NCBI GenBank assembly: GCA_963204785.1
Contig: CAUJHG010000061.1
Location: 1-37,380, forward strand
From: Pseudomonadota bacterium
GTDB lineage: Bacteria > Pseudomonadota > Gammaproteobacteria > Burkholderiales > Burkholderiaceae_E
Direction of reading: 5' to 3'
DNA length: 37,380 nt
The notes below the pieces were generated by a model. That model saw only the letters and a list, made by a program, of their open reading frames with translations. It was not told the DNA's origin and did no database searches. Positions 11,639 to 18,759 of the stretch are shown piece by piece. Made by a program: the position numbers and the translations under genes. The first letter of the stretch is position 1; each line of letters begins with the position of its first letter.

Positions 11639-11968
11639 ATGCCGACGATCGTGCAGATCAATTTCAACTACGACGTCTCCGAGGAGGAGCTGGCGAGGCG
11701 TTCGAACCCGGAGCGCGCGAAGATGTTCCGCACCGTGAAGGGCCTGCGCTGGAAGGTGTGGATGCGCAACCCGCAGCGGCGCGAGAGCGGAGGCATCTAC
11801 CTGTTCGACGACCGGGCGTCGGCACAGGCCTACGTGGACGGGCCGATCGTCGCGGCCGCCCGCACCCTTCCGGACAGCTCGGGGCACTCGGTGAAGATGT
11901 TCGAGGTCCGCGAGGACGTGAGCGCGATCACCGGAGCGCCGATCGACGTGAGGATGCCCACCGGCTGA
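11639..11968 (+). CDS. YdhR-like putative monooxygenase (ferredoxin-like fold)
   Basis: The 109-residue protein starts MPTIVQINFNYDVSEEE, with AGGAG (11627-11631) 7 bp before the ATG; the longer open frame upstream is not conserved-looking. The motif LRWKVWMRNPQRRESGGIYL followed by FDDRASAQAYVDGP closely resembles the E. coli YdhR family (GFLWKVW, EAGGIYLF, SALAYLE). YdhR is a small dimeric alpha/beta protein of the ABM-like superfamily suggested to act on aromatic substrates. No cofactor residues are expected in this fold. The gene is about 130 bp after the urea transporter and ends in a strong hairpin. The family call is good; the activity is unknown. Confidence 0.78.
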   Translation: MPTIVQINFNYDVSEEELARRSNPERAKMFRTVKGLRWKVWMRNPQRRESGGIYLFDDRASAQAYVDGPIVAAARTLPDSSGHSVKMFEVREDVSAITGAPIDVRMPTG

Positions 11969-11973
11969 CAGCC

Positions 11974-12003
11974 GCGGCAGGCCGCGGCTTCGCGGCCTGC
12001 CGC
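11974..12003 (+). terminator. Strong hairpin after the YdhR-like gene, probable terminator
   Basis: A perfect 13-bp GC stem (11974-11986 with 11991-12003) and loop GCTT begin 5 bp after the stop codon. No U-run follows, so it may stabilise a 3' end or act with Rho. Confidence 0.45.
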
Positions 12004-12069
12004 TGCGTCGCGAGGCCGGGGCCGCGGCGTGCGCCGCAGCCTCGAATCGCCCGCGCGACGGCGGGGCGA

Positions 12070-12100
12070 TTGCACCGGCCGGCAGGGGGCGTGGGAGAAT
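12070..12100 (+). promoter_or_regulatory. Possible promoter of the 76-codon gene
   Basis: TTGCAC (12070-12075) and GAGAAT (12095-12100) lie 19 bp apart, with TG one base before the -10 hexamer (extended -10). It follows the hairpin at 11974-12003, as expected for a separate unit. Confidence 0.3.
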
Positions 12101-12166
12101 TGCTCAGGCGCCGCACCCGGCGCGCGGCGCCTGGACAACAACCCCTTTCCCGAAGAGGACCCGACC

Positions 12167-12397
12167 ATGGCCGACACCTGGCTCACGACCCTGATCACCG
12201 CAACGCCCCAGGAAGGCTTCGAGCTCGCGATCACGCTCAGCCGCCGGGGCGTGAAGTACACGCAGCCCGATCCCGAAGTGCTGCACAAGCTGCGCCCGGC
12301 GTACGCCAACGACGCGAACGCGCTGATCGCCGCCTCCCAGGTGGTGGCGGTGAACTTCCAGACCATCGCTGCGGCCAACAACTACTGGCGCAAGTAA
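12167..12397 (+). CDS. Small protein of unknown function (76 aa)
   Basis: I do not recognise this family. The product begins MADTWLTTLITATPQEGFEL and ends TIAAANNYWRK. It is rich in Ala, Thr and Asn, has no signal peptide or membrane segment, no Cys and only mild net charge. GAAGAGG lies about 9 bp before the ATG at 12167; the frame remains open upstream to 12029, but that part looks non-coding. A hairpin and a possible promoter precede it, and a convergent crotonase gene ends 16 bp after it, so it probably forms its own transcript. The regular coding composition and good start region make it a likely real gene. Confidence 0.65.
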   Translation: MADTWLTTLITATPQEGFELAITLSRRGVKYTQPDPEVLHKLRPAYANDANALIAASQVVAVNFQTIAAANNYWRK

Positions 12398-12413
12398 GGG
12401 CCCGGGCGCCCGT

Positions 12414-13304
12414 TCAGCGCGCAGGGGCCTCGCCGTCGCCGGCTCCGATCCTCGCCGCCATCGCCTTGCGCGTCGCCTCGGGCAGCGCGGTCGGGTCCAT
12501 CAGCATCCCGAACACCTTCAGGTTGTGGGTGTGCGCCAGCTGGTGCAGGTGGAAGGCGTTGCGCATCGCGATGTCGCGCCCGGCGGCGTCGGCCACGCCG
12601 TTGAGCGCGAGCTTGGTCATCTTCAGCGCGAAGCGCGACTTGTCCGCGATCCTGCGGGCCATCTGCAGCGCCGCCTCCTGGAGCTCCTCGCGGGGGACGA
12701 CCCTGTTGACCATCCCGAGCTGAAGCGCTTCGGCGGCGCCGATCGCCTCGCTGGTGAAGAGCATCTCCTTCGCCTTGCGCATCCCGACCTCGTTGACGTG
12801 GTGGAACCACTCGATCCCGCCCACGCCGAAGCTGACCACCGGATCGGCGAAGGAGGCGTCCTCGCTGGCGACGATCAGGTCGCAGGGCCAGGCGAGCATC
12901 AGCCCGCCGGCGATGCACTTGCCCTGGACGGCGGCGATCGTGGGCTTGGGAATGTTGCGCCAGCGCTCGCTGAAGCCGAGGTAGATCTCCTCCTCGCGCG
13001 ACATCTGCGCCTCGGCGCCCGCACAGCCGAAGCCGCAGATGGGGCCGACGGTGCGGTGGCGCCGCATCGCTGCCGCGCTGTCGGTCTCGGAGAGGTCGTG
13101 TCCCGCCGAGAAGTGCTTGCCCTCGGCGGCCAGGATGATCACCCGCACCTCGTCGTCGTGCGCAGCGCGGTCGAAGGCCTCGTTCAGTTCGTAGAGCAGT
13201 TGCGTGTCCTGCGCATTCGCGCGCTCCGGGCGGTTCAGCCGGATGCGGGCGATGTGCGGTTCGGGAATCTCGTAGATCAGCGTTTCGAAGGTGGTCTCGG
13301 CCAT
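12414..13304 (-). CDS. Enoyl-CoA hydratase-like crotonase lacking both canonical glutamates
   Basis: The 296-residue crotonase has the first oxyanion-hole segment GKHFSAGHDLSE (about 62-73) and the second GKCIAGGLMLAWPCDL. At the two positions that hold catalytic glutamates in classical hydratases it has Met (GGLML) and Val (FADPVVSFG). Water addition by the standard mechanism is therefore unlikely. The family includes isomerases, decarboxylases, dehalogenases and CoA hydrolases with other catalytic residues. A Cys-rich insert, VGPICGFGCAGAEAQ, sits between the first oxyanion strand and the next helix. The ATG at 13304 has GGAGAG just upstream. It is transcribed away from selO and towards the 76-codon gene. 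The activity is unknown. Confidence 0.83.
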   Translation of the reverse strand: MAETTFETLIYEIPEPHIARIRLNRPERANAQDTQLLYELNEAFDRAAHDDEVRVIILAAEGKHFSAGHDLSETDSAAAMRRHRTVGPICGFGCAGAEAQMSREEEIYLGFSERWRNIPKPTIAAVQGKCIAGGLMLAWPCDLIVASEDASFADPVVSFGVGGIEWFHHVNEVGMRKAKEMLFTSEAIGAAEALQLGMVNRVVPREELQEAALQMARRIADKSRFALKMTKLALNGVADAAGRDIAMRNAFHLHQLAHTHNLKVFGMLMDPTALPEATRKAMAARIGAGDGEAPAR

Positions 13305-13501
13305 CGGGCTCTCCGGCAGGTCAGGAAAAGGGGCGCGCCTGCATCGGGCGAGGCGTCCGGCCCCCGGGGATCATCGACCGCGCCCGGCGCCCGGACAAGG
13401 ACGGCGGCGCAGCTTCGTTCCGGAACACGATCGATGACTCCCGGCAGCTTTGTCCGACCTGGTCCACACTGTGCTGCCCGAGGGACCCTGTCCGCACGAC
13501 G

Positions 13502-15034
13502 ATGACCGTTCCCGTCTTTCGCTTCGACAACAGCTACGCCCGCGAGCTGCCTGGCTTCTACGTCGCCTGGCAACCCGATCGCGTGCCTGCGCCCCGCCTG
13601 CTGTACCTGAATCGGTCCCTGGCCGAGGAACTCGGGCTGGATGCGGTGGCGCTTGCCGGCCCGCAGGGAGCGTCGATCTTCGCCGGGAACCTGCTGCCCG
13701 AGGGCGCCGAGCCGATCGCGCAGGTCTATGCAGGCCACCAGTTCGGTGGCTTCGTTGCGCAGCTCGGCGACGGTCGGGCGCTCGTGCTGGGAGAGGTCCT
13801 GGATCGCCAGGGGCGCCGGCGCGACCTCGCCTTCAAGGGCTCGGGGCGCACGCCGTTCTCGCGCGGGGGCGACGGCAAGGCGGCGCTCGGACCGATGCTG
13901 CGCGAGGTGCTGATGGGGGAGGCGATGCATGCGCTTGGCGTGCCGACGACCCGCGCCCTTGCGGTCGCTGCCACCGGCGAGCAGGTGCTGCGCGAACAGG
14001 CGCTGCCGGGCGCGGTGCTCACTCGCGTGGCGGCGAGCCACATCAGGGTGGGGACCTTCGAGTTCTTCGCGGCGCGCGGCGAGCACGAGCGGGTGCGCCA
14101 GCTCGCCGAGTACACGATCGCCCGGCACGATCCGCAGTTGCGGGGCGAACCCGGCCGCTTCCTCGCGCTGCTCGACGCGGTCGTGCAGCGCCAGGCGGCG
14201 CTGCTGGCGCAATGGATGAACCTGGGCTTCATCCACGGCGTGATGAACACCGACAACGTCGCCCTGTCCGGCGAGACGATCGACTACGGCCCCTGTGCCT
14301 TCCTCGAGGCCTACGATCCGCAGGCGGTGTTCAGTTCGATCGACCACGGCGGGCGTTACGCCTTCGGCCGCCAGCCGCAGATCATGCGCTGGAACCTGAC
14401 GCGCTTCGCCGAGTGCCTGCTGCCGCTGCTCGCCGAGGAGCCGCAGCATGCGGTGGAGCTGGCCCGCGAGGTGCTCGGGCGCTTCGAGCCGCGATATCGT
14501 GCCCGGCTGCTGCAGGCGCAGCGTGCCAGGCTGGGCCTGCGCGGCGCGGATGCCGATGTCGATGTCGATGCCGATGTCGATGCACAGGACGGTGCGCTTG
14601 CCGACGACTGGCTCGCGCTGCTGCATCGCCAGCAGGTCGACTTCACGCTGGGCTGGCGACGCCTGGCGGATGCAGCCCAGGGGCATGAGGCGCCGCTGCT
14701 GGCGCTCTTCACCGATGCGCAGGAGCCGCTCGCGTGGCTGGCGCGCTGGCGCGCCCGCTGCGCCCGGGAGGACGCGCTGGGATGGGGCGCCGGAGTGGCC
14801 GCTGAGCAGGCGCGCGCCGATGCGATGCGCCGCGTGAGTCCACGGATCATCCCCAGGCACCATCGGGTCGAGGCGGCGCTGGATGCGGCGTCGGAGCAGG
14901 GCGAGCTCGAACCCTTCACCCGGCTGCTCGAGGCGCTGCGCAGGCCTTTCGACGACGATCCCGGGCTCGACTGGTTCGCCGAGCCGGCCCCGCGCGAGCT
15001 GACCGCCTGTTACCGCACTTTCTGTGGCACCTGA
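13502..15034 (+). CDS. selO: Protein adenylyltransferase SelO (YdiU family)
   Basis: Pseudokinase-fold enzyme that transfers AMP to Ser/Thr/Tyr of target proteins, linked to oxidative stress in E. coli (family knowledge). The 510 residues start MTVPVFRFDNSYARELPG. The signature segments are QVYAGHQFGGFVAQLGDGRA, FKGSGRTPFSRGGDGKA (nucleotide-binding lysine and arginines), FIHGVMNTDN (the HGxMNxDN catalytic-loop equivalent) and DYGPCAFLEAYDP (the DFG equivalent). The C-terminus ends YRTFCGT, keeping the terminal cysteine thought to form a regulatory disulfide with a second cysteine. An Asp-Val/Ala repeat (residues 350-361) is inserted in a surface region. The gene is divergent from the crotonase and closely followed by the SIMPL gene. 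Confidence 0.95.
   Translation: MTVPVFRFDNSYARELPGFYVAWQPDRVPAPRLLYLNRSLAEELGLDAVALAGPQGASIFAGNLLPEGAEPIAQVYAGHQFGGFVAQLGDGRALVLGEVLDRQGRRRDLAFKGSGRTPFSRGGDGKAALGPMLREVLMGEAMHALGVPTTRALAVAATGEQVLREQALPGAVLTRVAASHIRVGTFEFFAARGEHERVRQLAEYTIARHDPQLRGEPGRFLALLDAVVQRQAALLAQWMNLGFIHGVMNTDNVALSGETIDYGPCAFLEAYDPQAVFSSIDHGGRYAFGRQPQIMRWNLTRFAECLLPLLAEEPQHAVELAREVLGRFEPRYRARLLQAQRARLGLRGADADVDVDADVDAQDGALADDWLALLHRQQVDFTLGWRRLADAAQGHEAPLLALFTDAQEPLAWLARWRARCAREDALGWGAGVAAEQARADAMRRVSPRIIPRHHRVEAALDAASEQGELEPFTRLLEALRRPFDDDPGLDWFAEPAPRELTACYRTFCGT
14549..14584 (+). repeat. In-frame GATGYC hexamer repeat inside selO
   Basis: Six consecutive units of GATGCC or GATGTC (the last is GATGCA) encode alternating Asp and Ala/Val, DADVDVDADVDA. 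The array lies between conserved blocks of SelO. Unit changes alter the length by two residues without a frameshift. Confidence 0.85.
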
Positions 15035-15044
15035 GGAGACCTCG

Positions 15045-15752
15045 ATGTCGATCGATCGCGTTTTCGCCGCCCTGCTGGTCGCGGCTGGCCTGGCCGCTGC
15101 CGGCTGGACCGTCTCGCAGGGACTCGAACGCTTCCGGATGTCCGACCGGACGGTCACGGTGAAGGGCCTGGCCGAGCGGGAGGTCGAAAGCGATTTCGTG
15201 GTCTGGACGCTCACCTTCCGGAGAGCGGGCAACGACTTCGGCGAGGTGCAGCGGGCGCTGGTCAGCGATCGCGAGCGAGCCACCGATTTTCTTCGCAAGG
15301 CAGGTCTCCAGGATGCCGAGGTGGAGGTGCGCCCCCTGCAGGTCGCGGACGCCTACTCGCGCGAGTACTCGCAGCCGAACCAGCACATGCGCTTCACCGG
15401 CAGCGGACAGGTGCTGGTGAAGTCCGCCCGGGTCGGCGAGGTCGCCCGGGCCGCGCTGGCAATCGACCCGCTGATCCAGGCCGGACTGGTCATCGAAGGC
15501 GGCGAGGGTCCGCGCTATCAGTTGCGCGGCTTCAACGAGGTCAAGGGTCCGCTGCTGGCCGAGGCCACGCGCAACGCGCGCGAGCAGGCGTCGAGGTTCG
15601 CGGCCGAGGCGGGCGCTGCGCTCGGTCCGCTCAAGAGCGCCAACCAGGGCGTGATCCGGATCTCCGGCGACGACGGCGGCGACTACGACGACGGCAGCGC
15701 GCGGGTCAAGCGACTGCGCGTGGTCAGCACCTTCGAGTACGAACTCCGCTAG
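15045..15752 (+). CDS. SIMPL-domain (DUF541) envelope protein
   Basis: The 235-residue protein starts MSIDRVFAALLVAAGLAAAGW, a single N-terminal hydrophobic segment that is either a signal peptide or a membrane anchor, so the rest is probably periplasmic. The body has the SIMPL/DUF541 pattern: TVTVKGLAEREVESDFVVW at the start of the domain, an FTGSGQVLVKSARV strand, and the helix LLAEATRNAREQASRFAAEA. It ends with an acidic DDGGDYDDGS loop and the final strand VVSTFEYEL. GAGGAG (15033-15038), lying within the selO stop region, is 6 bp before the ATG at 15045, so the two genes are probably translated from one message. The role of the family is poorly known; some members are linked to stress and surface functions. 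Confidence 0.85.
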   Translation: MSIDRVFAALLVAAGLAAAGWTVSQGLERFRMSDRTVTVKGLAEREVESDFVVWTLTFRRAGNDFGEVQRALVSDRERATDFLRKAGLQDAEVEVRPLQVADAYSREYSQPNQHMRFTGSGQVLVKSARVGEVARAALAIDPLIQAGLVIEGGEGPRYQLRGFNEVKGPLLAEATRNAREQASRFAAEAGAALGPLKSANQGVIRISGDDGGDYDDGSARVKRLRVVSTFEYELR

Positions 15753-15800
15753 AGAAGTGCAGACGCTGGTGTTGCGATGCGCTGCCGCAGGCGCCCGCGG

Positions 15801-15829
15801 TGTACTCGGCGCACTGGCGCTGCTAAAGT
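15801..15829 (+). promoter_or_regulatory. Extended -10 promoter directly before the 87-codon gene
   Basis: TGCTAAAGT at 15821-15829 is an extended -10 element; its last base is 6 bp before the ATG at 15836. The expected start site coincides with the A of the ATG, predicting a leaderless mRNA. The -35 (TGTACT, 15801-15806) is weak. Confidence 0.45.
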
Positions 15830-15835
15830 ACCCGC

Positions 15836-16099
15836 ATGAAGCTCTGGATTGTAGACGCCGAGGCGTCCGACGCCGACATCGAAGCCGGCTGCCGTGCCGC
15901 GGAGGCGCTGATCGCCTCGCGCGGTTTCACCGTCGAAGCTGCCTATGCGGCCGTTCTTGCGCGCACCGGGCGGGAACGCTTCGACCGCCGCGCGGCGAAA
16001 GCCTGGGACGACGCCGAGGATGCGGCCTTCGGGGTCTGCTACGGGGAAGGCGACGACTGGCCCGACGACGCAGTGCTCGTGCCGGCCGACCAGGCCTGA
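15836..16099 (+). CDS. Small acidic protein of unknown function (87 aa)
   Basis: I do not recognise the family. The product starts MKLWIVDAEASDADIEAG and ends DWPDDAVLVPADQA. It is strongly acidic (many Asp and Glu), rich in alanine, with two cysteines (GCRAAEAL and GVCYGEGDDW) and no membrane segment. The middle, FDRRAAKAWDDAEDAAF, looks helical. No Shine-Dalgarno sequence precedes the ATG. Instead an extended -10 promoter ends 6 bp before it, which suggests leaderless translation. It stands alone between the SIMPL gene and the DUF1631 gene. Coding composition supports a real gene; function unknown. Confidence 0.65.
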   Translation: MKLWIVDAEASDADIEAGCRAAEALIASRGFTVEAAYAAVLARTGRERFDRRAAKAWDDAEDAAFGVCYGEGDDWPDDAVLVPADQA

Positions 16100-16196
16100 G
16101 TTCCCGCACCGGTCCGATCCTGGGTCGACGCTGATTGCCAACGCGCGCGGCGCGCGGCGGCGCTGTCGACCGGCTTGACAGCGGCGCGCGCAACTT

Positions 16197-16212
16197 TGGC
16201 ACAACGCTTGCC
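16197..16212 (+). promoter_or_regulatory. Sigma-54 (RpoN) type -24/-12 promoter motif
   Basis: TGGCACAACGCTTGCC matches the -24/-12 consensus TGGCACR-N4-TTGCW at every fixed position except the last base. The invariant GG (16198-16199) and GC (16210-16211) have the required spacing. Transcription would start near 16223, about 35 nt before the DUF1631 gene. A TTGACA at 16175-16180 has no suitable sigma-70 -10 partner. Confidence 0.6.
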
Positions 16213-16257
16213 TGGCGGATCGCTTAGCATCGCCCGGGTGATGACGGATCGTCCTGA

Positions 16258-18714
16258 ATGACCCCGCCCGGGAGGCCACCGCCCGATCGCTGCGCGCTGT
16301 TCGAGCAGACGCTCGACCGCCTGGAGGATGCGCTTGCGCGCGCCTTGCGCCTGGTGATCGCGGCAGTGGCTGCCGATCTCGAGCGTGTCGGTGAGGCCGA
16401 GCCTTCGCAGGGCGACCGCCAGTCCCTGTACGCCGTGGGCGCAATGCTGCGCATCGAGGAGCGGGCCCGCGTCGGCGCCGCAGGCCGTGCGCTGCACGAA
16501 CGCTCGCGCCGCTGTCTCGAGCACCTCGAGCGTACCGGCGACGAGGCGCGGGCGCTGCAGCTGATCGAGGAAGACGAACTGCGCGTGCAGATCCTCGCTG
16601 GTGAGGTCGCCCGCGCAGTGCGGCAGCTTGCCGGTGCCGGCTACGATGCCTACTCGGCGCGCAGTCGCACGCTGGCGGGCGGGCTGTGGGAGGACGACGA
16701 GGTCGATCCCATCGGTGCACGCGTCCTCAGCAGCGCCGCGCTTGCGGCGTTCGACGGGCTGGGTGATGGAGGCAGCGCCGCTGCGGCGCTGCGCGCATCG
16801 GTGGCGACCCACCTCGCACCGGCGCTCGCGCAGGTCCTCGAGGACGCCGAGCGCTGGCTGCAGTCGAAGGGAGTCGAGCAGTGGCGCGACCCCACGGCGA
16901 GCGGGCCGGTGTCGGCGCCGGCACCGCCGCCGCCCGGTGCGCAGGCAAGCGAAGGATTCCCCCCGCCAGGGACGGCGCCAACGCCGGCTTCGTCCGCGCC
17001 AGCAACCCCGTCGCCCGCAGATGAGTGGGCGTCGATGGCGCCGCAGTCCGGTTCGCCCGAGCGATCGCTGGACGCCACCGCACAGGCTGCGCTCGCAGCA
17101 GCTGCGCTGGGCAGCTCGCCGCTCTCCGGCGAGGGGGCGCGACGCACGCCACTGTCGGTGGTGCCCACGCTGCAGCCCGTGGCCGGGATGGAGCGCGATG
17201 CGCTCGCCTTCGCATACGCGACGGGAACGCCTCCCTACAGCCGGGAGGCGAGGTCGGAGTTCTTCGGTGGCGCACGCCGCCGGCTGCGTGCCGCCGGCGT
17301 GCCGCCGGCGCAGGTCGCGGTGGTCGACCTGGTGGCCGCGATGTTCGACTACGTCGTCGACGATCAGCGCGTGCCGGAAGCCGCCAAGCCCCTGATCTGG
17401 CGGCTGCAGCAGCCCGCAGTGGCCCTGGCGCTGCTCGATCCCGCCTATCTCGGCGACGAGCCGCGCTCGCTGCGCAGGCTGGTCGAGGACGTGGGAGCGA
17501 TCGTGAACGCGTTCGCCGACGACCTCTCCCATGGCAGCGAGCTCTACAAGCGCCTGGACACCGTCGTGCGGGCGGTCGAGATCGTCTCCGGCGCGCTGCA
17601 GGCGCGCTCGGCAGTGATGGCCCGGCAGATCGAGCACGAGTACGCTCGCGCCGCGCGCAACGTCACGCAGCTGATCGAGCGCATCGTGCAGGAGCGCTCC
17701 TCGCTGGAAGCCGCGCCCTCGCGGCGCAACCGGCGCGACTACAGCCGCAGGCCGGACCGCGGGCGCGAGCGCGAAGTCACCGAACGGCTCTCCGGGCTGC
17801 TCGCCGAGCGCCTCGAGCGCCACGAAGCACCCGAATCGGTGCGCGAGTTCCTGCTCAACGTGTGGCTGCGTCACCTGCGCACCGCGATCCTGCGCGACGG
17901 CGAGGACAGCACCGAGTACCGTCTCGCGCTCGAGGTGGTCGACGACCTGCTGTGGAGTCTCGACGAAGGTCGCGGTCGCCAGAGCCGCAGCGAGCTCGCC
18001 CGGAAGATCCCCTCGCTGATCCGGCTGCTGACGCAGGGGCTGCGCGCGATCGGCGCGCGTGACGACGAGTTCAAGCCATTCTTCGACGAGCTCTTCCTGA
18101 TCCATCTGCGCAAGATGCAGCGCAAGGGCCGGCGCGGGGACCCTGCGACCGGGATCGACACGACTTCGCGCGCCGGACCCCGGAGCCGCATTCCGCGCAT
18201 GACCTCGGTGACGGTGTCCGCACCGACGCCACCCCTGACGGCGACGTCCCCGACGGCGGCGCAGCCTCCGATGGCGACGCAGTCTCCGACAGCGGCGCAG
18301 CCTCCAGCGGCCCAGCCTCCAGCGGCCCAGCCCTCGGAAGCATCAGCCGCCGCGCCCGGGGAGCCGGGAAGCATCTCCGGCAGGCCGGAGCCTGGCAAGG
18401 GCGCCGAGACCCAGGCAGATGCCAGCGGACGGCGACTGCTGGAAGTCCTCGCGTCGCTGGATCTCGCCGACCTGCCGCTCTTTCCCGAGGAGGTCGACGA
18501 GGGCCCGGAGGATGCGATTGGCGCGCTGCGCCGCGGCGACTGGGTGCGACTGGGCGGCGGCGGCGAGCCGCGGGGCTACGCGAAGGTGGCCTGGATCAAC
18601 GAGCGGCGCACCGTGGTGCTGATGGTCCGGGATCCCGATCGGCGCGCGCTGTCGATGCGCGCGGACGAACTGCTCGACCGATTCCGCAACTCACGGGCAG
18701 CGCGTCTGCTGTAG
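16258..18714 (+). CDS. DUF1631 family protein (818 aa)
   Basis: Large cytoplasmic-looking protein without membrane segments. The N-terminal helical part (1-210) precedes a Pro/Ala/Ser-rich linker (about 215-300). The central conserved helical domain (about 310-620) contains FAYATGTPPYSREARSEF, VPPAQVAVVDLVAAMFDYV, LIWRLQQPAVALALLDPAYL and VREFLLNVWLRHLR, the pattern of DUF1631. A second low-complexity linker (about 640-710) leads to a small beta-rich C-terminal module (LRRGDWVRL, YAKVAWINERRTVVLMVRD) that resembles PilZ-like barrels in outline; this last point is inference. The ATG at 16258 lacks a strong ribosome-binding site. A sigma-54 motif lies upstream. The biochemical role of the family is not established. 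It ends 45 bp from the convergent ABC gene. Confidence 0.82.
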   Translation: MTPPGRPPPDRCALFEQTLDRLEDALARALRLVIAAVAADLERVGEAEPSQGDRQSLYAVGAMLRIEERARVGAAGRALHERSRRCLEHLERTGDEARALQLIEEDELRVQILAGEVARAVRQLAGAGYDAYSARSRTLAGGLWEDDEVDPIGARVLSSAALAAFDGLGDGGSAAAALRASVATHLAPALAQVLEDAERWLQSKGVEQWRDPTASGPVSAPAPPPPGAQASEGFPPPGTAPTPASSAPATPSPADEWASMAPQSGSPERSLDATAQAALAAAALGSSPLSGEGARRTPLSVVPTLQPVAGMERDALAFAYATGTPPYSREARSEFFGGARRRLRAAGVPPAQVAVVDLVAAMFDYVVDDQRVPEAAKPLIWRLQQPAVALALLDPAYLGDEPRSLRRLVEDVGAIVNAFADDLSHGSELYKRLDTVVRAVEIVSGALQARSAVMARQIEHEYARAARNVTQLIERIVQERSSLEAAPSRRNRRDYSRRPDRGREREVTERLSGLLAERLERHEAPESVREFLLNVWLRHLRTAILRDGEDSTEYRLALEVVDDLLWSLDEGRGRQSRSELARKIPSLIRLLTQGLRAIGARDDEFKPFFDELFLIHLRKMQRKGRRGDPATGIDTTSRAGPRSRIPRMTSVTVSAPTPPLTATSPTAAQPPMATQSPTAAQPPAAQPPAAQPSEASAAAPGEPGSISGRPEPGKGAETQADASGRRLLEVLASLDLADLPLFPEEVDEGPEDAIGALRRGDWVRLGGGGEPRGYAKVAWINERRTVVLMVRDPDRRALSMRADELLDRFRNSRAARLL
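18241..18336 (+). repeat. Imperfect Ala-Gln-Pro-Pro coding repeats in the DUF1631 linker
   Basis: Five tandem approximate copies of a 15-base unit related to GCSCAGCCTCCAGCG encode units such as TAAQPPMATQSP and AAQPPAAQPP. They form a disordered linker before the C-terminal module and could vary in number between strains. Confidence 0.75.
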
Positions 18715-18759
18715 GGCTGCCGTCCGCTGCACTGGCTGCGCGCCAGGGTGAGCTGCGCC

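Noticed and set aside
16175..16230. Sigma-70 promoter using TTGACA at 16175
   Set aside because: No acceptable -10 lies 16-18 bp downstream; TAGCAT at 16225 is too far. The -24/-12 motif in the same place fits far better.
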